Shown: positions 1 through 10,895 of the stretch, piece by piece
How the letters are laid out: each line of letters opens with the position of its first letter
How positions within the stretch are numbered: position 1 is the first letter of the stretch
Origin: Stachybotrys elegans
Lineage: Eukaryota; Ascomycota; Sordariomycetes; Hypocreales; Stachybotryaceae
NCBI GenBank assembly: GCA_020746835.1
Contig: JAGPNK010000021.1
Span: forward strand, 124,001-188,000
Length of the DNA stretch: 64,000 bases
Reading direction: 5' to 3'
The notes under the pieces: model-generated
Databases searched by the model: none
What the model was told of the DNA's origin: nothing
Seen by the model: the letters and a program-made list of their open reading frames with translations, nothing else
Made by a program: the position numbers and the translations under genes

Positions 1-2
1 TG

Positions 3-173
3 AACTATGGAGGACCAGGTGCTCTGAGCGCCAGAATCGTCGATCCTGAGGGCGTTGTTATTCTGGGTGAGGATAGTACCAAGAACCACCAGATTGTGGC
101 TCACTGCTCTGGCGCTGCGTCCCCTGTTCCTCAGTGGGCAGAATGGGCAAACGAACTACTACAAGAGAGCTAG
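3..173 (+). CDS. C-terminal end of an unknown protein (5' truncated by window edge)
   Basis: An open frame enters from the left edge and runs 57 codons to a TAG at 171-173. The readable tail contains GGPGALSARIVDPEG and ends in WAEWANELLQES. I do not recognise the family. The composition is that of a normal soluble protein, with no signal for a membrane segment. The start and all upstream exons lie outside the window, so function cannot be assigned. It could also be the last exon of a spliced gene. Confidence is only that this is a real coding end. Confidence 0.5.
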   Translation, partial: NYGGPGALSARIVDPEGVVILGEDSTKNHQIVAHCSGAASPVPQWAEWANELLQES

Positions 174-871
174 ATAATGGAGGGATAGTTACGGGTTCGT
201 TAGTAATAATATATCTATACGCGGTCAAGCAGCCATGCACGTACATGAGGAGCCGACGGCCAGATCCCACAGCCCGCCCATGATGATCGGAGATGGTTTG
301 ATAAGGCGCCGAGCAGGGACCCATCGTCGTTGGACAGCATGACCTCGGACGACATCGTGTGCGTGGCCTTGTTAAACCAGTCAAATGGCGTGAGCCTGGT
401 GGCACGCCTTCATGGTGGTGGAGAGCAGCATGGATATGAACACTTTATATTCATTACGTCTATGCCCTTGAGGGTGGACAAGGCTTAGGGCGTGGTGCAG
501 TCGTGTACATTGTCAACATGAGGCGCGATTGGAATGAACAATACTCTGTTCATTGCCTCGGGCTTCCTAATTCACGTACAGGGAGCTGACTTTGAACATG
601 GATAGGGTCCCAAGGTGTGGCCTGATTATGGGCTCAATGCCGGATGGAACGAAGACGTCGACAACAGCACGACTCCCACCATGGGCGGATGCGAATCTGA
701 GTGTGTACGCAGCTTGCCCAGGGTGTTTAGCGATGGTCGCGAACGCATCATCTCCCCGAGTGGGTGCGTGGTCTGGACCAACCCCAAGGCTGAATTCGGA
801 ATCTTACAGGCACAGAGAATCGAAGCCAAGGAGCAACCCGAGCGCATGTTGATGTTGGATGGGCGGCACAA

Positions 872-891
872 CCCCCCCCCCCCCCCCCCCC
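872..891. repeat. poly-C run (20 bases)
   Basis: An uninterrupted stretch of C follows GGCGGCACAA. It is a length-unstable homopolymer and a possible G-quadruplex former on the minus strand. The exact length may be affected by sequencing error. Confidence 0.8.
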
Positions 892-2409
892 ATCTTTAAG
901 ATTCCTAAGAGATGGTCAAGGCAAGTCATGTTGGATTTCCTGTTCATCTGCCCTAGTGGAATATAGACTGGCGATTTCGACGAAGACCCCCTGACGATAA
1001 AGACATCAAGTCAGCAAATGACACTTGGAAAATACGCGTCAATTACAGCTCGGCCTATCTATGCAGTAGGAGGTGGTCGACGTGACACTCCGGTATAACT
1101 TCAGCACATTTCACCAACTTTAAGCAGCCCTCTACTACCCTCCCACACCGCAGCACTGTGCCACCTCTTGAAGCATCCGCTCAACAATCTCAATATCTGC
1201 ATCTCTTGCCATGGATGGACCGCTTACCATTCTTCAACGCTCGTATACTTTATCCTCCTTCCGTCGACTATAAAACGGTGACCACTGCGCCGACCAACCG
1301 GTGGTTTAAACGTCGTGCGGTCACGACCGATAAGAACCTAGCAAGCTTGACGCGCTTTCACTCAGCACGAATTCTCTCCCGACCAGCGACATGTGCCGCC
1401 CGCCCTTCGGCACCGAGTCATACATCAAGCTCCGGACTCTCGCCGCGAATATTAGGAACATACATGCCATGCCTTGGTGTGTTTCACCACAGGCCAAGGC
1501 CCAGGTGTCTCTTGAGATCTACGTATCAAGTAACCCTAACATACTTCGCGCGGCTATTGATACTAAGCTTTTGAACAGGATAGTCCGGTCGGTTTCATGA
1601 GTTTTGAACATTCGTTCCACAGCATCCATGTCTTCCGCCTGCATCTCACAGCCGAGTGCTCCAGACAACAGAGTTAGCTCAGCGCCTTCGCCCAGGTAGA
1701 CACGTGAAGAGCCTGGTTAATTTCAGAATAGCCATCCCCATTCTGTCACATGGATCAGCGCCGGGCTTGTTTCTCGGCGCGCTTGGCCCGCGACGAAAAG
1801 AGAAGGAATCGGGTTCTCCATGTCTTGGCCTTGTCGCCTCCAACCCGGGAACATCACATTTTGGCCGCGTATTTGTCCACGCTGTGCAATTTCCGCTAAT
1901 GTTAATACCAAGACTTTGCTTCGCAGGCCCAGACGGCGCTATCCGAATCCCAGACCAAGCAAGTACAGTCCGTCTTGGGAGAATTGATCGTCCCAAGGCC
2001 CATCGCCCAGGCATCGATATTCAGTGCATATGCAGGGCAGCCATGAGGTTCTGGCATGGACATCTTGTATTGCGGAATATCGGGCGGCAGCCATATTTTC
2101 ATGACAATGTCGGGCCCTCGTTCTCATTGGGAGCGTGGGAAGTTGGGCCGCTCCTCAATTGGAATGTTACACATGCTCACCAGCCACAGCGAGGCCATTG
2201 CTCCGCCGGTATTTGGACGTCGGAAATGCCCTTTTCCGCCAGTGGGATCTCACCTTGTTCCCACCACCCGACGGGCCAATCCAGCCATAATAGATGCGCC
2301 CTCGACAATTCTTCCAAGTGGTGGCTCGCCCACCAGCCCCGGAAGCACCACGCCGATCCCTTCGGGGTTAGACCGCGCATGTGGATACGATAGCAACCGC
2401 GATGCCGCC

Positions 2410-2416
2410 TATATAA
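2410..2416 (+). promoter_or_regulatory. TATA box of the GH62 gene
   Basis: TATATAA lies 84 bases before the ATG at 2500, a normal distance for a fungal core promoter, and no other TATA-like string is nearer. Confidence 0.55.
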
Positions 2417-2499
2417 CCCACAGCCTCACCGACCAAGATGCGATCACCAGATCGACTGCCCCCGCACCCATCGTCGGCTCGTCTTGCCTCGCATCCACA

Positions 2500-3663
2500 A
2501 TGCTTGCCCCCAAAGCCCTGCTCATGGGCCTGGTCGCCTCGGCCATGGCTCAGTGCGACCTCCCCTCCACCTACCGCTGGTCCTCGAGCGGCGTCCTCGC
2601 GCAGCCCAGGAGCGGCTGGGCCTCGCTCAAGGACTTTACCTATGTCCCCTACAACGGGCAGCATCTCGTCTACGCTAGCAACAACATCAACGGAAACTAC
2701 GGCTCCATGAACTTTGGCCTCTTTTCCAACTGGAACCAAATGTCCAGCGCCAGCCAGAACGCCATGAGTTCCGGCACTGTCGCACCTACCCTCTTCTACT
2801 TCCAGCCCAAGAACATCTGGGTGCTAGCATATCAATGGGGCTCCTGGCCTTTCATCTACCGTACTTCTACGAATCCCACCAATGCCAATGGCTGGGGTTC
2901 GCCGCAGCCCCTGTTCACGGGCTCCATCGCCGACTCGGGTACCGGCCCCATCGATCAGACGCTGATTGCCGACAGCACCACCATGTATCTGTTCTTCTGC
3001 GGTGACAACGGTAGAATCTACCGGTCTAGCATGCCCATTGGCAACTTCCCCGGCAGCTTTGGAAGCTCGTACCAGATCATCATGCAGGATACACAGGCGA
3101 ACCTGTTCGAGGCCGTCCAGGTCTACACGCTCAAGGGCCAGCAGAAGTACCTCATGATCGTCGAGGCCATGGGCCGAAACGGACGCTTCTTCCGGTCCTT
3201 CACGGCCACCAACCTCGGAGGTACCTGGACCCCCCAGGCTGCCACCGAGAGCAATCCCTTCGCCGGCAAGGCCAATTCAGGAGCGACGTGGACAAACGAC
3301 ATCTCCCATGGGGACCTCGTCCGGAGCAGCAACGATCAAAGATTCGAAGTAGACCCTTGCAACCTCCAACTCCTCTATCAGGGCCGCGACCCCAACGCTA
3401 ATACGGACTACAACTTGCTGCCCTATCGTCCTGGTCTGCTCACCCTCCAGAACCCCGTCGGTAACCCCCCTCCTCCCAGCAGCACCGGAGGGACCCGACC
3501 CACGACCACGAGCCGTGCTCCTGTTCCCACCACTACTGGCGGCGGCGGCGGCACTTGCGCTGCCATGTGGGGACAATGTGGTGGCGAGGGCTGGACCGGT
3601 CCAACTTGCTGCTCGGCTGGTACATGTACTGTCTCTAACCAATGGTATTCTCAGTGTGTTTAA
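2500..3663 (+). CDS. GH62 alpha-L-arabinofuranosidase with C-terminal CBM1
   Basis: Secreted enzyme of family GH62, which removes arabinose side chains from arabinoxylan. The gene is intron-less, 387 codons. Residues 1-17 form a signal peptide ending in SAMA before QCDLP. The five-bladed propeller domain spans about 20-325; the family's conserved Asp (LKDFTYV, D45) and Glu (NLFEAVQ, E204) are present. A Pro/Thr/Gly linker (about 325-352) leads to a fungal cellulose-binding CBM1 (about 353-387) with the signature [13 protein letters not shown] and CCSAGTC. The open frame continues upstream of the chosen ATG, but the signal peptide and the TATA box at 2410 fix the start. The neighbouring GH30 xylanase at 9.5-10.9 kb would act on the same polymer. 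Family assignment is confident; substrate preference is inferred from the family. Confidence 0.95.
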   Translation: MLAPKALLMGLVASAMAQCDLPSTYRWSSSGVLAQPRSGWASLKDFTYVPYNGQHLVYASNNINGNYGSMNFGLFSNWNQMSSASQNAMSSGTVAPTLFYFQPKNIWVLAYQWGSWPFIYRTSTNPTNANGWGSPQPLFTGSIADSGTGPIDQTLIADSTTMYLFFCGDNGRIYRSSMPIGNFPGSFGSSYQIIMQDTQANLFEAVQVYTLKGQQKYLMIVEAMGRNGRFFRSFTATNLGGTWTPQAATESNPFAGKANSGATWTNDISHGDLVRSSNDQRFEVDPCNLQLLYQGRDPNANTDYNLLPYRPGLLTLQNPVGNPPPPSSTGGTRPTTTSRAPVPTTTGGGGGTCAAMWGQCGGEGWTGPTCCSAGTCTVSNQWYSQCV

Positions 3664-4949
3664 CAGACCTATCAATGCATTCAGTCAATTTCAGTTAGCT
3701 GCCAGATTATCCTTACACAGAATATACTTTCTAGGACGTTCACAGTCCCAATGCGTGCTGCCGACGTAACTTTGCGAATTGACATCGCCTTCTATCAACA
3801 AACTAGATGGAGGGCGGGTACGCTTTGTCTCGAGAAGCTCAACGAAAGGGCGTAGTATTGGGGGGGTTGCGTGTGTCCAATGTTTTAATCTAGAAAAAAG
3901 AAAAGAAAAGAAAAACAACTGCACTCCAGGAGACGGCACTTGATACTAGGATGCTTATAATAGCTAACGAGCCACGTGAACAATCCCTCTTATCGCGGAA
4001 GTTTTGAGTATGAACCTCAATCCACGCAAGACTGTCAAGCTGACTGGATGGACTCTATCTCATCTCATAACTTCCGCTCATATAGACACCGGATTGGGAC
4101 AGACGACAGGCTCATCTGCGATCTCGACAAGCGGCTTAGCTGCCTATTCATACACTATAAGCAGCATGGCTGTGGGAAGGGACCTTATGGGTTACCATTG
4201 GTGGGCTTTTCATTGCAGCTCATTTAATTTAATACAATGTAAGTGCCTCTGAGCAATAAGCGTATCTTTGAGGTACAGTCCTACTACATAACGCCTGGCA
4301 ATGTGTTGATGATGCCGTTTGTGGCCACGCAACCCTTATGCCCGCGAGCAACGACACCATCCACGAGGCACTAAAACCGACAGCTCTGCAGACCAGAAGT
4401 GTGCATTTCTTCTGGATCAACATAGTCCTGTCGCTCTCTGAGAGGATGGGAGCAAGGTAATAGGTCGAGGTTGATGATGAGAGCGTTCGGTCTTGGAGGA
4501 AGAAGCAGGGAGTATATCTTGAAGACATTGAAGCCCCAATATATTGTTAGGTAGCAAGCTTGACAAGGTCGTCTATTAAAGGCAGCAGCAACTTTAATCC
4601 AGTCGCCCGCTAAAAGCCATTGGCATATTGAGTCACCAGAAGCCACCTTTTATCAAAAACCTTACTATTGCCTCGTTGACAGCAACCTCAACTGAGTCCC
4701 CTGGAGTAAGCTGCCTTGTATGTTGTAGTAGGCCTGACTGCATCACTTGGCGAAGCCTCATCGCTGCAAGCTCGCCAAAGCCCTCTTGCAGAAGCCCGAC
4801 GCCACGGCAGCATCGTGACAGAAGCCCCCGACCAATTGGGGTGGCTGGAAAACTTTGACATTGGCATCACCGCAGCCACCAGATTTCCAACCAATTGTCA
4901 TCTGTTAATAACATTATCTTTATCGTGAGAGGGGGCCTCCTCGAGACTG

Positions 4950-5285
4950 CTGATCTGTATCCATCCCCCCCGTCCTTGTCACTGTCATCGTCACCATCGC
5001 CACCAGCTTTGCTATCGCCACTATCGCTGCCGCCCCCATTGTCACCATCATCATTATCCGGCGCTACGTCTTCGTGTTCCGTCTTGGACGACTTCGCCTG
5101 GTTCCTAAACAACTGGGTCACGAACGTGCCGGCGCGTATAGAAATGCTTCTCCATGACTTTCACCACTTCCGCGCGCTTGGTTGCAAATCTGGACTTGAG
5201 CTCAGTCGAGCGCTTGAAGTAATGGCCAGAGTTAATAAAGTCAACGTGGCCGGGCTTCTTGTAGTAAATTAGGGTAATGGAATGT
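4950..5285 (-). pseudogene. frameshifted coding relic, family unknown
   Basis: On the minus strand a frame beginning near 5285 reads YYKKPGHVDFINSGHYFKRS, then a Lys/Arg-rich helix-like stretch, and stops at a TAG shortly after YTRRHVRDPVV. The neighbouring frame takes over without a gap (TQLFRNQAKSSKTEHEDVAP) and ends in an Asp/Gly-rich low-complexity tail. Such a hand-over between frames is what a single-base indel in a former gene looks like. There is a stop just upstream and no start codon in place. I cannot name the family; a transposon-derived or chromatin-type protein is only a guess. A chance open frame is the alternative. Confidence 0.3.
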
Positions 5286-6574
5286 TTTCTTCAGTAAATC
5301 TTTACAAATACGCCATGCAAGCTTTTACGGCATCTGCCCTCATTTGAACACTTTTTGTCCTAGGGTAAGTCAATCCGCTTTCTTCGACCTACCCAGGTAG
5401 CAGTCCTGTGGCGAAGGGGATACTGAATTCGGCACCCTGTCTATCAAACAACTGCGCGGATAGTTCGGCACAGTCATGGAAACGTTACCTGCACAAACTA
5501 TTATGGGTTCCAAGGTCAGTTGTTTTTGCATATTGGCTGGGCATTGCAACCCTACATCAGAGTTATGAACAGGGGGGCTGGGCCAGACCGAGTAGGCTGC
5601 AACGCAGCATCCCCTGCTTCATTGAGCGGCATCATCTGACAGAAAATTGCTAAAGACTAACTATGATTGGGAAGTTTCCAAGAGCGATCTAATGCCTTTT
5701 CCACTCGCTCGTATTCGGCCCTGCAACCCATAAGCCTTCGCTTAGGGCGGGTCAGCGAGCAGACACGACTCACGACTATGTTCATAATGAGTATTCAGCT
5801 CTTGAACAGGGAGATGTCAAAACATGGATAGTATGCTTAGCGGATAAGCACCATTTTTGCTGTCCATTGGACCGGGTGAGCTTGCGGAAGCGAGGAAGCT
5901 GAAATTCACATCATGGTTCGCCCCTGTAGCGTTGCATCCCTTGATGTCGGCCTGCTAAAATTAGTGCGCCATGTGTCGACAGGGGAGGGATGAGCAGGGC
6001 CGTGAAGGTGCTGTAGCCTGGAAATATTGAGTGAATATGCACGACCTGAGTCGGGAGGATGCGATACCTCTCCACTGTGATAACATAGATGGGAGTGAGG
6101 CAGTATCGCCATACAAGGCAATATCCCCGACATGCCACCGCAGGCAGACGGATGTGCGGAGGGGTTTCTGGCCCCCATGTGACCTTGCTCCAACCTCTCC
6201 CTGAACTGGCTCCCATGGAGGTGAAATCATCTTCCCTAACCGCTGAAAACTGTGTCGCATGAAGGACAGTCCGGCGGGTCTATTGACGGTTACACCCGCA
6301 TGATCTTGTTAGCATGAGAGGGAGGCTCCGTCGGGTCAGGTAGGAAGAAAATTCCATTCATCCCCACGCTGTGTCTAATTTCCGTACCCGCTCTCCCGCT
6401 GCTCAAGCCCACAGTACACGGGCCCTAGGCGAGGCTCACGCATGGGTAATTCCCCGGCGAACTGGCGAAAACCCTGGACTGGACGAAGCCCCGTGCGCCC
6501 ACCGAAATAAACTATCGATTCCGTCCCTCCCACACGTCATCAGCATTGGTAAAGCGCCACTCGTGGTTCCTGCA

Positions 6575-6603
6575 TGCGTGTGTACGTGCGTGTGCGTGTG
6601 TGT
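6575..6603. repeat. GT-rich imperfect microsatellite
   Basis: Alternating purine-pyrimidine sequence made mainly of TG and CG steps (TGCGTGTGTACGTGCGTGTG and on). No gene overlaps it. Such tracts can adopt Z-DNA and vary in length between strains. Confidence 0.6.
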
Positions 6604-7249
6604 CTTGCAGCGGTCCTCCCATCCCCTCGTGCCCCGTCAAGACTGGAAGGTGAGTTGAAAAGCTGACAAAAAGGGGGGGGCACCCTTGCCCGGAAGAGAA
6701 TGCATGGTGAATGACCCGCACCGGCTCTCCCGCCGTTCTCAACTCCTGTCTACCGAGCAAAGAAGCTTGTTGTTTATGCCTGTGCCGCCCAGGGGAGCCC
6801 AGCGAGCTGAGAAATCACCAAGCTGTAGCCGTCGCAGCCGCCATAAAAGGACCTACACGACAATCCGTCAGCCGCGAAAGCCTTTCATCCTCATCCGGGT
6901 CCCTGTCTTCCACATGATCAATTCTCCGTCCCCCACTCCCCCATACAACCTTGCTGGCTGGCCAAGACGGGCTCAGGCAACAGCGTTCGAGGCTCGGAAA
7001 TGTTCCTGACATTCATGGATGCCGCCTTAGCTGAGCAAAGTATTGAATAATTCCCACTTCTTGTACACCACGGGCCATAAACGGGAGATCATCCCGAATT
7101 TCCCCCTCTACGGACAGTTCCAGGCCCAGTGACGGTCAGGCCTCTCCGTTCGGGTCACCGTCATTCTTTGCAAACGTGCTCGTGCGCGCAAAGCTAGTCA
7201 ATACCAGGGTCCTTTACTTCTCACCCACGAATCGGGATAAGGGGCCAAG

Positions 7250-7256
7250 TATAAAG
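7250..7256 (+). promoter_or_regulatory. probable TATA box of the peroxidase gene
   Basis: TATAAAG lies 216 bases before the ATG at 7466; a 5' leader of about 180 bases would follow. The leader from 7300 is pyrimidine- and CA-rich, typical of fungal transcript starts. Confidence 0.4.
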
Positions 7257-7465
7257 TCGCATTCCAACCACGTTCCCTCATCAACCACATTGTCACTCTT
7301 TTGTGTCTTTCTTTTGCAAAAAGACATACCACTGCAGCAGTCAATCGTTTTTACAGCTGCCCTTGCCATTTACGTCGGCCAGTAGCGTCTTGCTAAGACG
7401 CGGTACCCCCCAACACATACGCTCTCGAAACATATTGACATTCACTCGCCAACACACGTCCCAAC

Positions 7466-9178
7466 ATGAAGTCTATTCATTTTACTGCAGCAACTGCCCT
7501 TCTCAGCCGTCTGGGATCTGCTTATAAATGGCCTGACCCCAATTTCGACGAGATAGAAGATGTCTATGCCCTGCAGCAAGGTTACGCAGCACGAGACTTT
7601 GCAATCAATGTAATGCCATGCGTCGAGGGCGGCGACGGTGAACAACACGCTGCTACGTGGCTCCGGTCAAGTTTCCACGATTTTTTCGCATACAACGCCG
7701 CAGAAGGCACTGGTGGCATTGATGCTTCAATCTTCTTTGAAGTTCATATGCCAGGCAACGATAATAATCTGGACTTTAATGATACTTATATCAACTTCAA
7801 ACCCTTCCATTCGACGAGGGTTTCAGCGTCAGACCTCGTTGCCCTCTCTGTTGTGACACTTCACAGCGCCTGTGGCGGGACAACCAAGATACCGTACCGC
7901 TACGGCCGAATTGACGCAGACCAAGCCTCCCAGTTTGAGCTACCCTCGACCTCTGAGTCAATTGAATCACTAAAGGACAAGTTTGCAAAGGCCGGCTTCA
8001 ACCACACAGAGATGATAGCATTGGTTGCCTGTGGGCACACGCTTGGCGGAATCCACCCCCCTGGCGAGGAAGAAACCGAGCCTGATGATGGCCACCAGGG
8101 AGAAGACGAAACGGAAGACCACGACGACGAAGAGGAACACGAGGAAGAGGAAGAGCACGAAGAGGAAGAGGAGCATGGCCCTGACCATGTCGAGATACCG
8201 CATATCGTGTTCGATTCTACCTCTCAGACCTTCGACAATCAGATTGCAATCGAGTACCTGGATGGTACTACGCAGAACCCACTGGTTATTGGGGAAAATG
8301 CAACGACCAACTCGGACCTGCGAGTCTTCAGCTCGGACGGCAACAAGACTATTACAGAACTCGCCAGCAGCTTTGAAACCTTTGAGTCCCGCTGCTCCAA
8401 GCTCTTCAGCAGGATGATTGACTCAGTTCCTCGAACTGTCACTCTGTCCGAGGAACTTCAGGTTATCGATCTCAAGCCCTATGTCGAACTGGCGCTCGAC
8501 TCCGCGGGTCAGTACCACTTTACTGGACGCGTTCGGATCCGGACCACTCCTGGCGCCGGAATCATAGATGACCTTTGGGACTTTGAGGTCAGCATCGGCT
8601 ACGCGGACCGCGACGGAGTATGGAGCAACTTCAGGGCCCCTGCGTGGTATGCCGGTGATGCCTACGGCTTGTATGGCGAAAGCTTTGCATTCTTCGAGTT
8701 CGAGACGTTGTTGAGTTCCAAGGGAATCAGCAAGTTCAACATTGAAACTTCAGTGCCTTCGACCGGCGAAAAGATTCTCTACGATAACGAGGGTGGCGAC
8801 TATCCTATGGAGGACTCCATCATATACGAGAAAAGACAGTCCTGTGTCTCGCGAACAATCGTCAACAGCAAGCGAGACATGACTGTTACTGTTGCCGTTC
8901 ACCAGAACCGTACTTCGGAGCCCGTCATGCTACACTTTGTCCGCCCCGAGGCAAGAGACGGAACCGTCGTCCCTCGCCTACGGACCGAGATCATCGAGAT
9001 GGAGAAGACGACCCAGAGGAAGGGCAACTACGTCATTTACAAGACTCCCCTCTCCCTCGGGGTCAATCTCTGGCGAACAAGCCTTGACATTGTCCAACGC
9101 GGGGACAATCCGGTCAAGCTTGAGTTTTTGAGGACAGAGAGATGTCCAGAGGTCGATGATGACGACCGCAATGCCTAG
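7466..9178 (+). CDS. secreted haem peroxidase (class II-like) with acidic Glu/His insert
   Basis: Single-exon gene, 570 codons. A signal peptide (about 1-19) precedes a plant/fungal-type peroxidase domain. The distal haem pocket is visible as WLRSSFHDFF (R67, H71), and GTGGIDASI follows, as in class II enzymes. The proximal ligand is in IALVACGHTLGG (H191). Directly after it, residues about 200-241 form a stretch almost entirely of Glu, Asp and His before the fold resumes at IPHIVFDSTSQTFDNQ. The roughly 250 C-terminal residues form a second, Cys-poor domain that I do not recognise. Length is well above the 330-380 usual for class II peroxidases. It probably acts outside the cell on phenolic or Mn-type substrates, but no Mn site or catalytic Trp was confirmed. 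It is convergent with the GH30 gene, 292 bases apart. Confidence 0.85.
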   Translation: MKSIHFTAATALLSRLGSAYKWPDPNFDEIEDVYALQQGYAARDFAINVMPCVEGGDGEQHAATWLRSSFHDFFAYNAAEGTGGIDASIFFEVHMPGNDNNLDFNDTYINFKPFHSTRVSASDLVALSVVTLHSACGGTTKIPYRYGRIDADQASQFELPSTSESIESLKDKFAKAGFNHTEMIALVACGHTLGGIHPPGEEETEPDDGHQGEDETEDHDDEEEHEEEEEHEEEEEHGPDHVEIPHIVFDSTSQTFDNQIAIEYLDGTTQNPLVIGENATTNSDLRVFSSDGNKTITELASSFETFESRCSKLFSRMIDSVPRTVTLSEELQVIDLKPYVELALDSAGQYHFTGRVRIRTTPGAGIIDDLWDFEVSIGYADRDGVWSNFRAPAWYAGDAYGLYGESFAFFEFETLLSSKGISKFNIETSVPSTGEKILYDNEGGDYPMEDSIIYEKRQSCVSRTIVNSKRDMTVTVAVHQNRTSEPVMLHFVRPEARDGTVVPRLRTEIIEMEKTTQRKGNYVIYKTPLSLGVNLWRTSLDIVQRGDNPVKLEFLRTERCPEVDDDDRNA

Positions 9179-9470
9179 CTAAAGGCTGACTTTCTTTGCA
9201 CATAGTTCTTTCAACTGTCTATATCTCTACTTGTTCATATTTCTTTTCCGATCATACTTTCTCTACACATTCTACTCATTTCTGTCTATATACTTACGCT
9301 GTTGTATATAATCTTCAACGCAAATACAATGTTCCGTCACTTCACTATCTAAATACAACAGTCTCTAACATACTTATAGTATGGGCCTGCGCAGTCTGAT
9401 AATTCCTCATGAAAGGGGCATAGTTATTCAAGTCCAAATCACCTGAGGGTGTGCTTGCTTCCGAGGCCAA

Positions 9471-10895
9471 CTAAGTCAACTTGGCGGTGACTACACTCTT
9501 GGCAGGAACAGAAACTGAAACAACACCTCCAGACAGAGATGCACCTGTGCCGCCAAAGTTGGTACCCTGCCTTGTAACCCATGCAGAGGCAGACCTTGGG
9601 GAAAAGCCTTGGAACCCAATGCGGGTTGCCTGCTCAGACGTGCCAGAGTTTGTAAAGACAACCACGACAGACCCGTCAGCGTTCTGGAAGGCTCCTGTAA
9701 TGACACTGTTTAAGGAGCCTGATGTCTGGACACGCTGTGCCCCAGGCCGAATGTGTCGAGACCACATTGCAAAAGCCCAAAATATGCCTGAAATGGTCAT
9801 GCCATTACCGTCGGCCGAGTCAATGAGATGGGAGCCTGACTGCTGCTGGTTCTTCTCGAAACCTTCCCAGTAGAGATATGCCGAAAGTTGCGCGTTAACC
9901 ATGGCATTGGCCAGCTTGATTGCCCACGTCATACCCTCGTTTGGTGCACCGTTGCTGTACCAGGTCGTGACCAGGCGATAGCTTCCACCGGTGCCAGCCT
10001 CGGTGTTCCACTTGCGGAGAGTAGTTTGACTGAGATTTATGGCATCTGAACTGTAGGAATGAGAGGTAATGATGCCCAGATATCTTGTGCTTCCTCCATT
10101 GACCAGGTTTGTGGTGTAAGTGCTCTGCATGTTCCAGCCGACAGCATCGCAGCAGGTCATGTTGACGGAGCCGAGGCCGTTGGACTGAAGGGTATTGTAA
10201 AGTATTGGGATAAACGATATGGCTTCCTGGGCGTTGGGGCTGATCTGCATCTGCGAGTAGGAAACGGTATAGTCAGGCTCATTAAGGAACCCGACGTGCG
10301 TTATCGGGATGCCCGCCTGTTGATAATACTTGATATACTGCACAATCATGTTTGCATAAGCTTGTCTCCAGTCCCCAGAGGAGCAGGATCGGCCAGTTGT
10401 GCCACATAGATATCTGCGTTTGTTAGCTGATCCTCCATCTCCAGCATTCTTAGCTTACCCAGGGGTGGCTTCGTTTCCACTCGTCTTCATGAATCCAGGC
10501 GCACTCCACGCGTCGGCGTAAACTGTCTTCACGCCATAGGATAAGGCCTGTTTACTGAACCAGACCTGGCCTGAGTCGTCATTGTCCCACACATAGCGGG
10601 GTGTGCCGCTGGGGGAACCCGGACTTGTTGGAAGGATGCTGTCGCCGCTACCACCCGAACCAATGCGGTTTCGGATGATGGAGAAGCCAGCTCCCGATGT
10701 TGTGCTGAACAGTAGGTCAAGGGCATACTTCTGTGTGGAGGCCGACACTTGCTGATACTCCCGAGCTCGTCCAAAGGCCTGGGAAAAGCCAAAGCCATCG
10801 ATGATCTGATATCTGGTCCCGACGTTAACAGTGATGAGAGTCTGTGAGGCCGCCAAGGCCGAAAGACCAAGTAGTATGAGGCTGATGAAGATCAT
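9471..10895 (-). CDS. GH30 endo-xylanase (GH30_7-like), secreted
   Basis: Two exons on the minus strand, 10895-10459 and 10413-9471, joined across a 45-base GT-AG intron (10414-10458, with GCTAAC branch site), giving 459 residues. Residues 1-17 (MIFISLILLGLSALAAS) form a signal peptide; longer in-frame starts upstream would bury it, so this ATG was chosen. Domain order is that of GH30: a TIM barrel followed by a small beta-sandwich tail (SVVVVFTNSG to VSVPAKSVVTAKLT). The acid/base is in GFLNEPDY (E191) and the nucleophile in RKWNTEAGTG (E284). The closest families I know are the fungal GH30_7 xylanases (glucurono- or exo-type xylobiohydrolases). Specificity within the subfamily cannot be decided here. 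A GGCTTTA box at 11092-11098 fits the GGC(W)4 consensus of the xylanase activator XYR1/XlnR. Confidence 0.93.

Larger units (their letters stand above)
174..2499. other. intergenic region upstream of the GH62 gene
   Basis: About 2.3 kb without a gene I can support. Several open frames of 60-250 codons occur (for example 1656-2393), but they overlap in several frames, lack recognisable domains and do not splice into anything convincing. A run of 20 C residues lies at 872-891. The last 100 bases hold the GH62 promoter. Confidence 0.5.
3664..7465. other. 3.8-kb intergenic region between GH62 and peroxidase genes
   Basis: No intact gene can be supported. A coding-like relic lies on the minus strand around 4950-5285 (separate entry). 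A GT-rich microsatellite lies at 6575-6603. The stretch 5300-7240 shows only short overlapping frames. The right end carries the peroxidase promoter with a TATA box at 7250. Confidence 0.5.

Noticed and set aside
592..899. Two overlapping plus-strand frames ending in the poly-C run
   Set aside because: The frames overlap each other and an antisense frame, contain no recognisable motif, and end in a homopolymer.
1656..2393. 245-codon frame before the GH62 gene
   Set aside because: It overlaps three other frames on both strands, has an odd composition and no domain; it lies in the promoter region.
2056..2499. Longer N-terminus for the GH62 gene
   Set aside because: The in-frame extension would place 148 residues before the signal peptide and start upstream of the TATA box.
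4895..5272. Ser/Pro-rich 125-codon plus-strand frame
   Set aside because: It is the complement of the Asp/Gly-rich relic on the minus strand; low complexity explains its openness.
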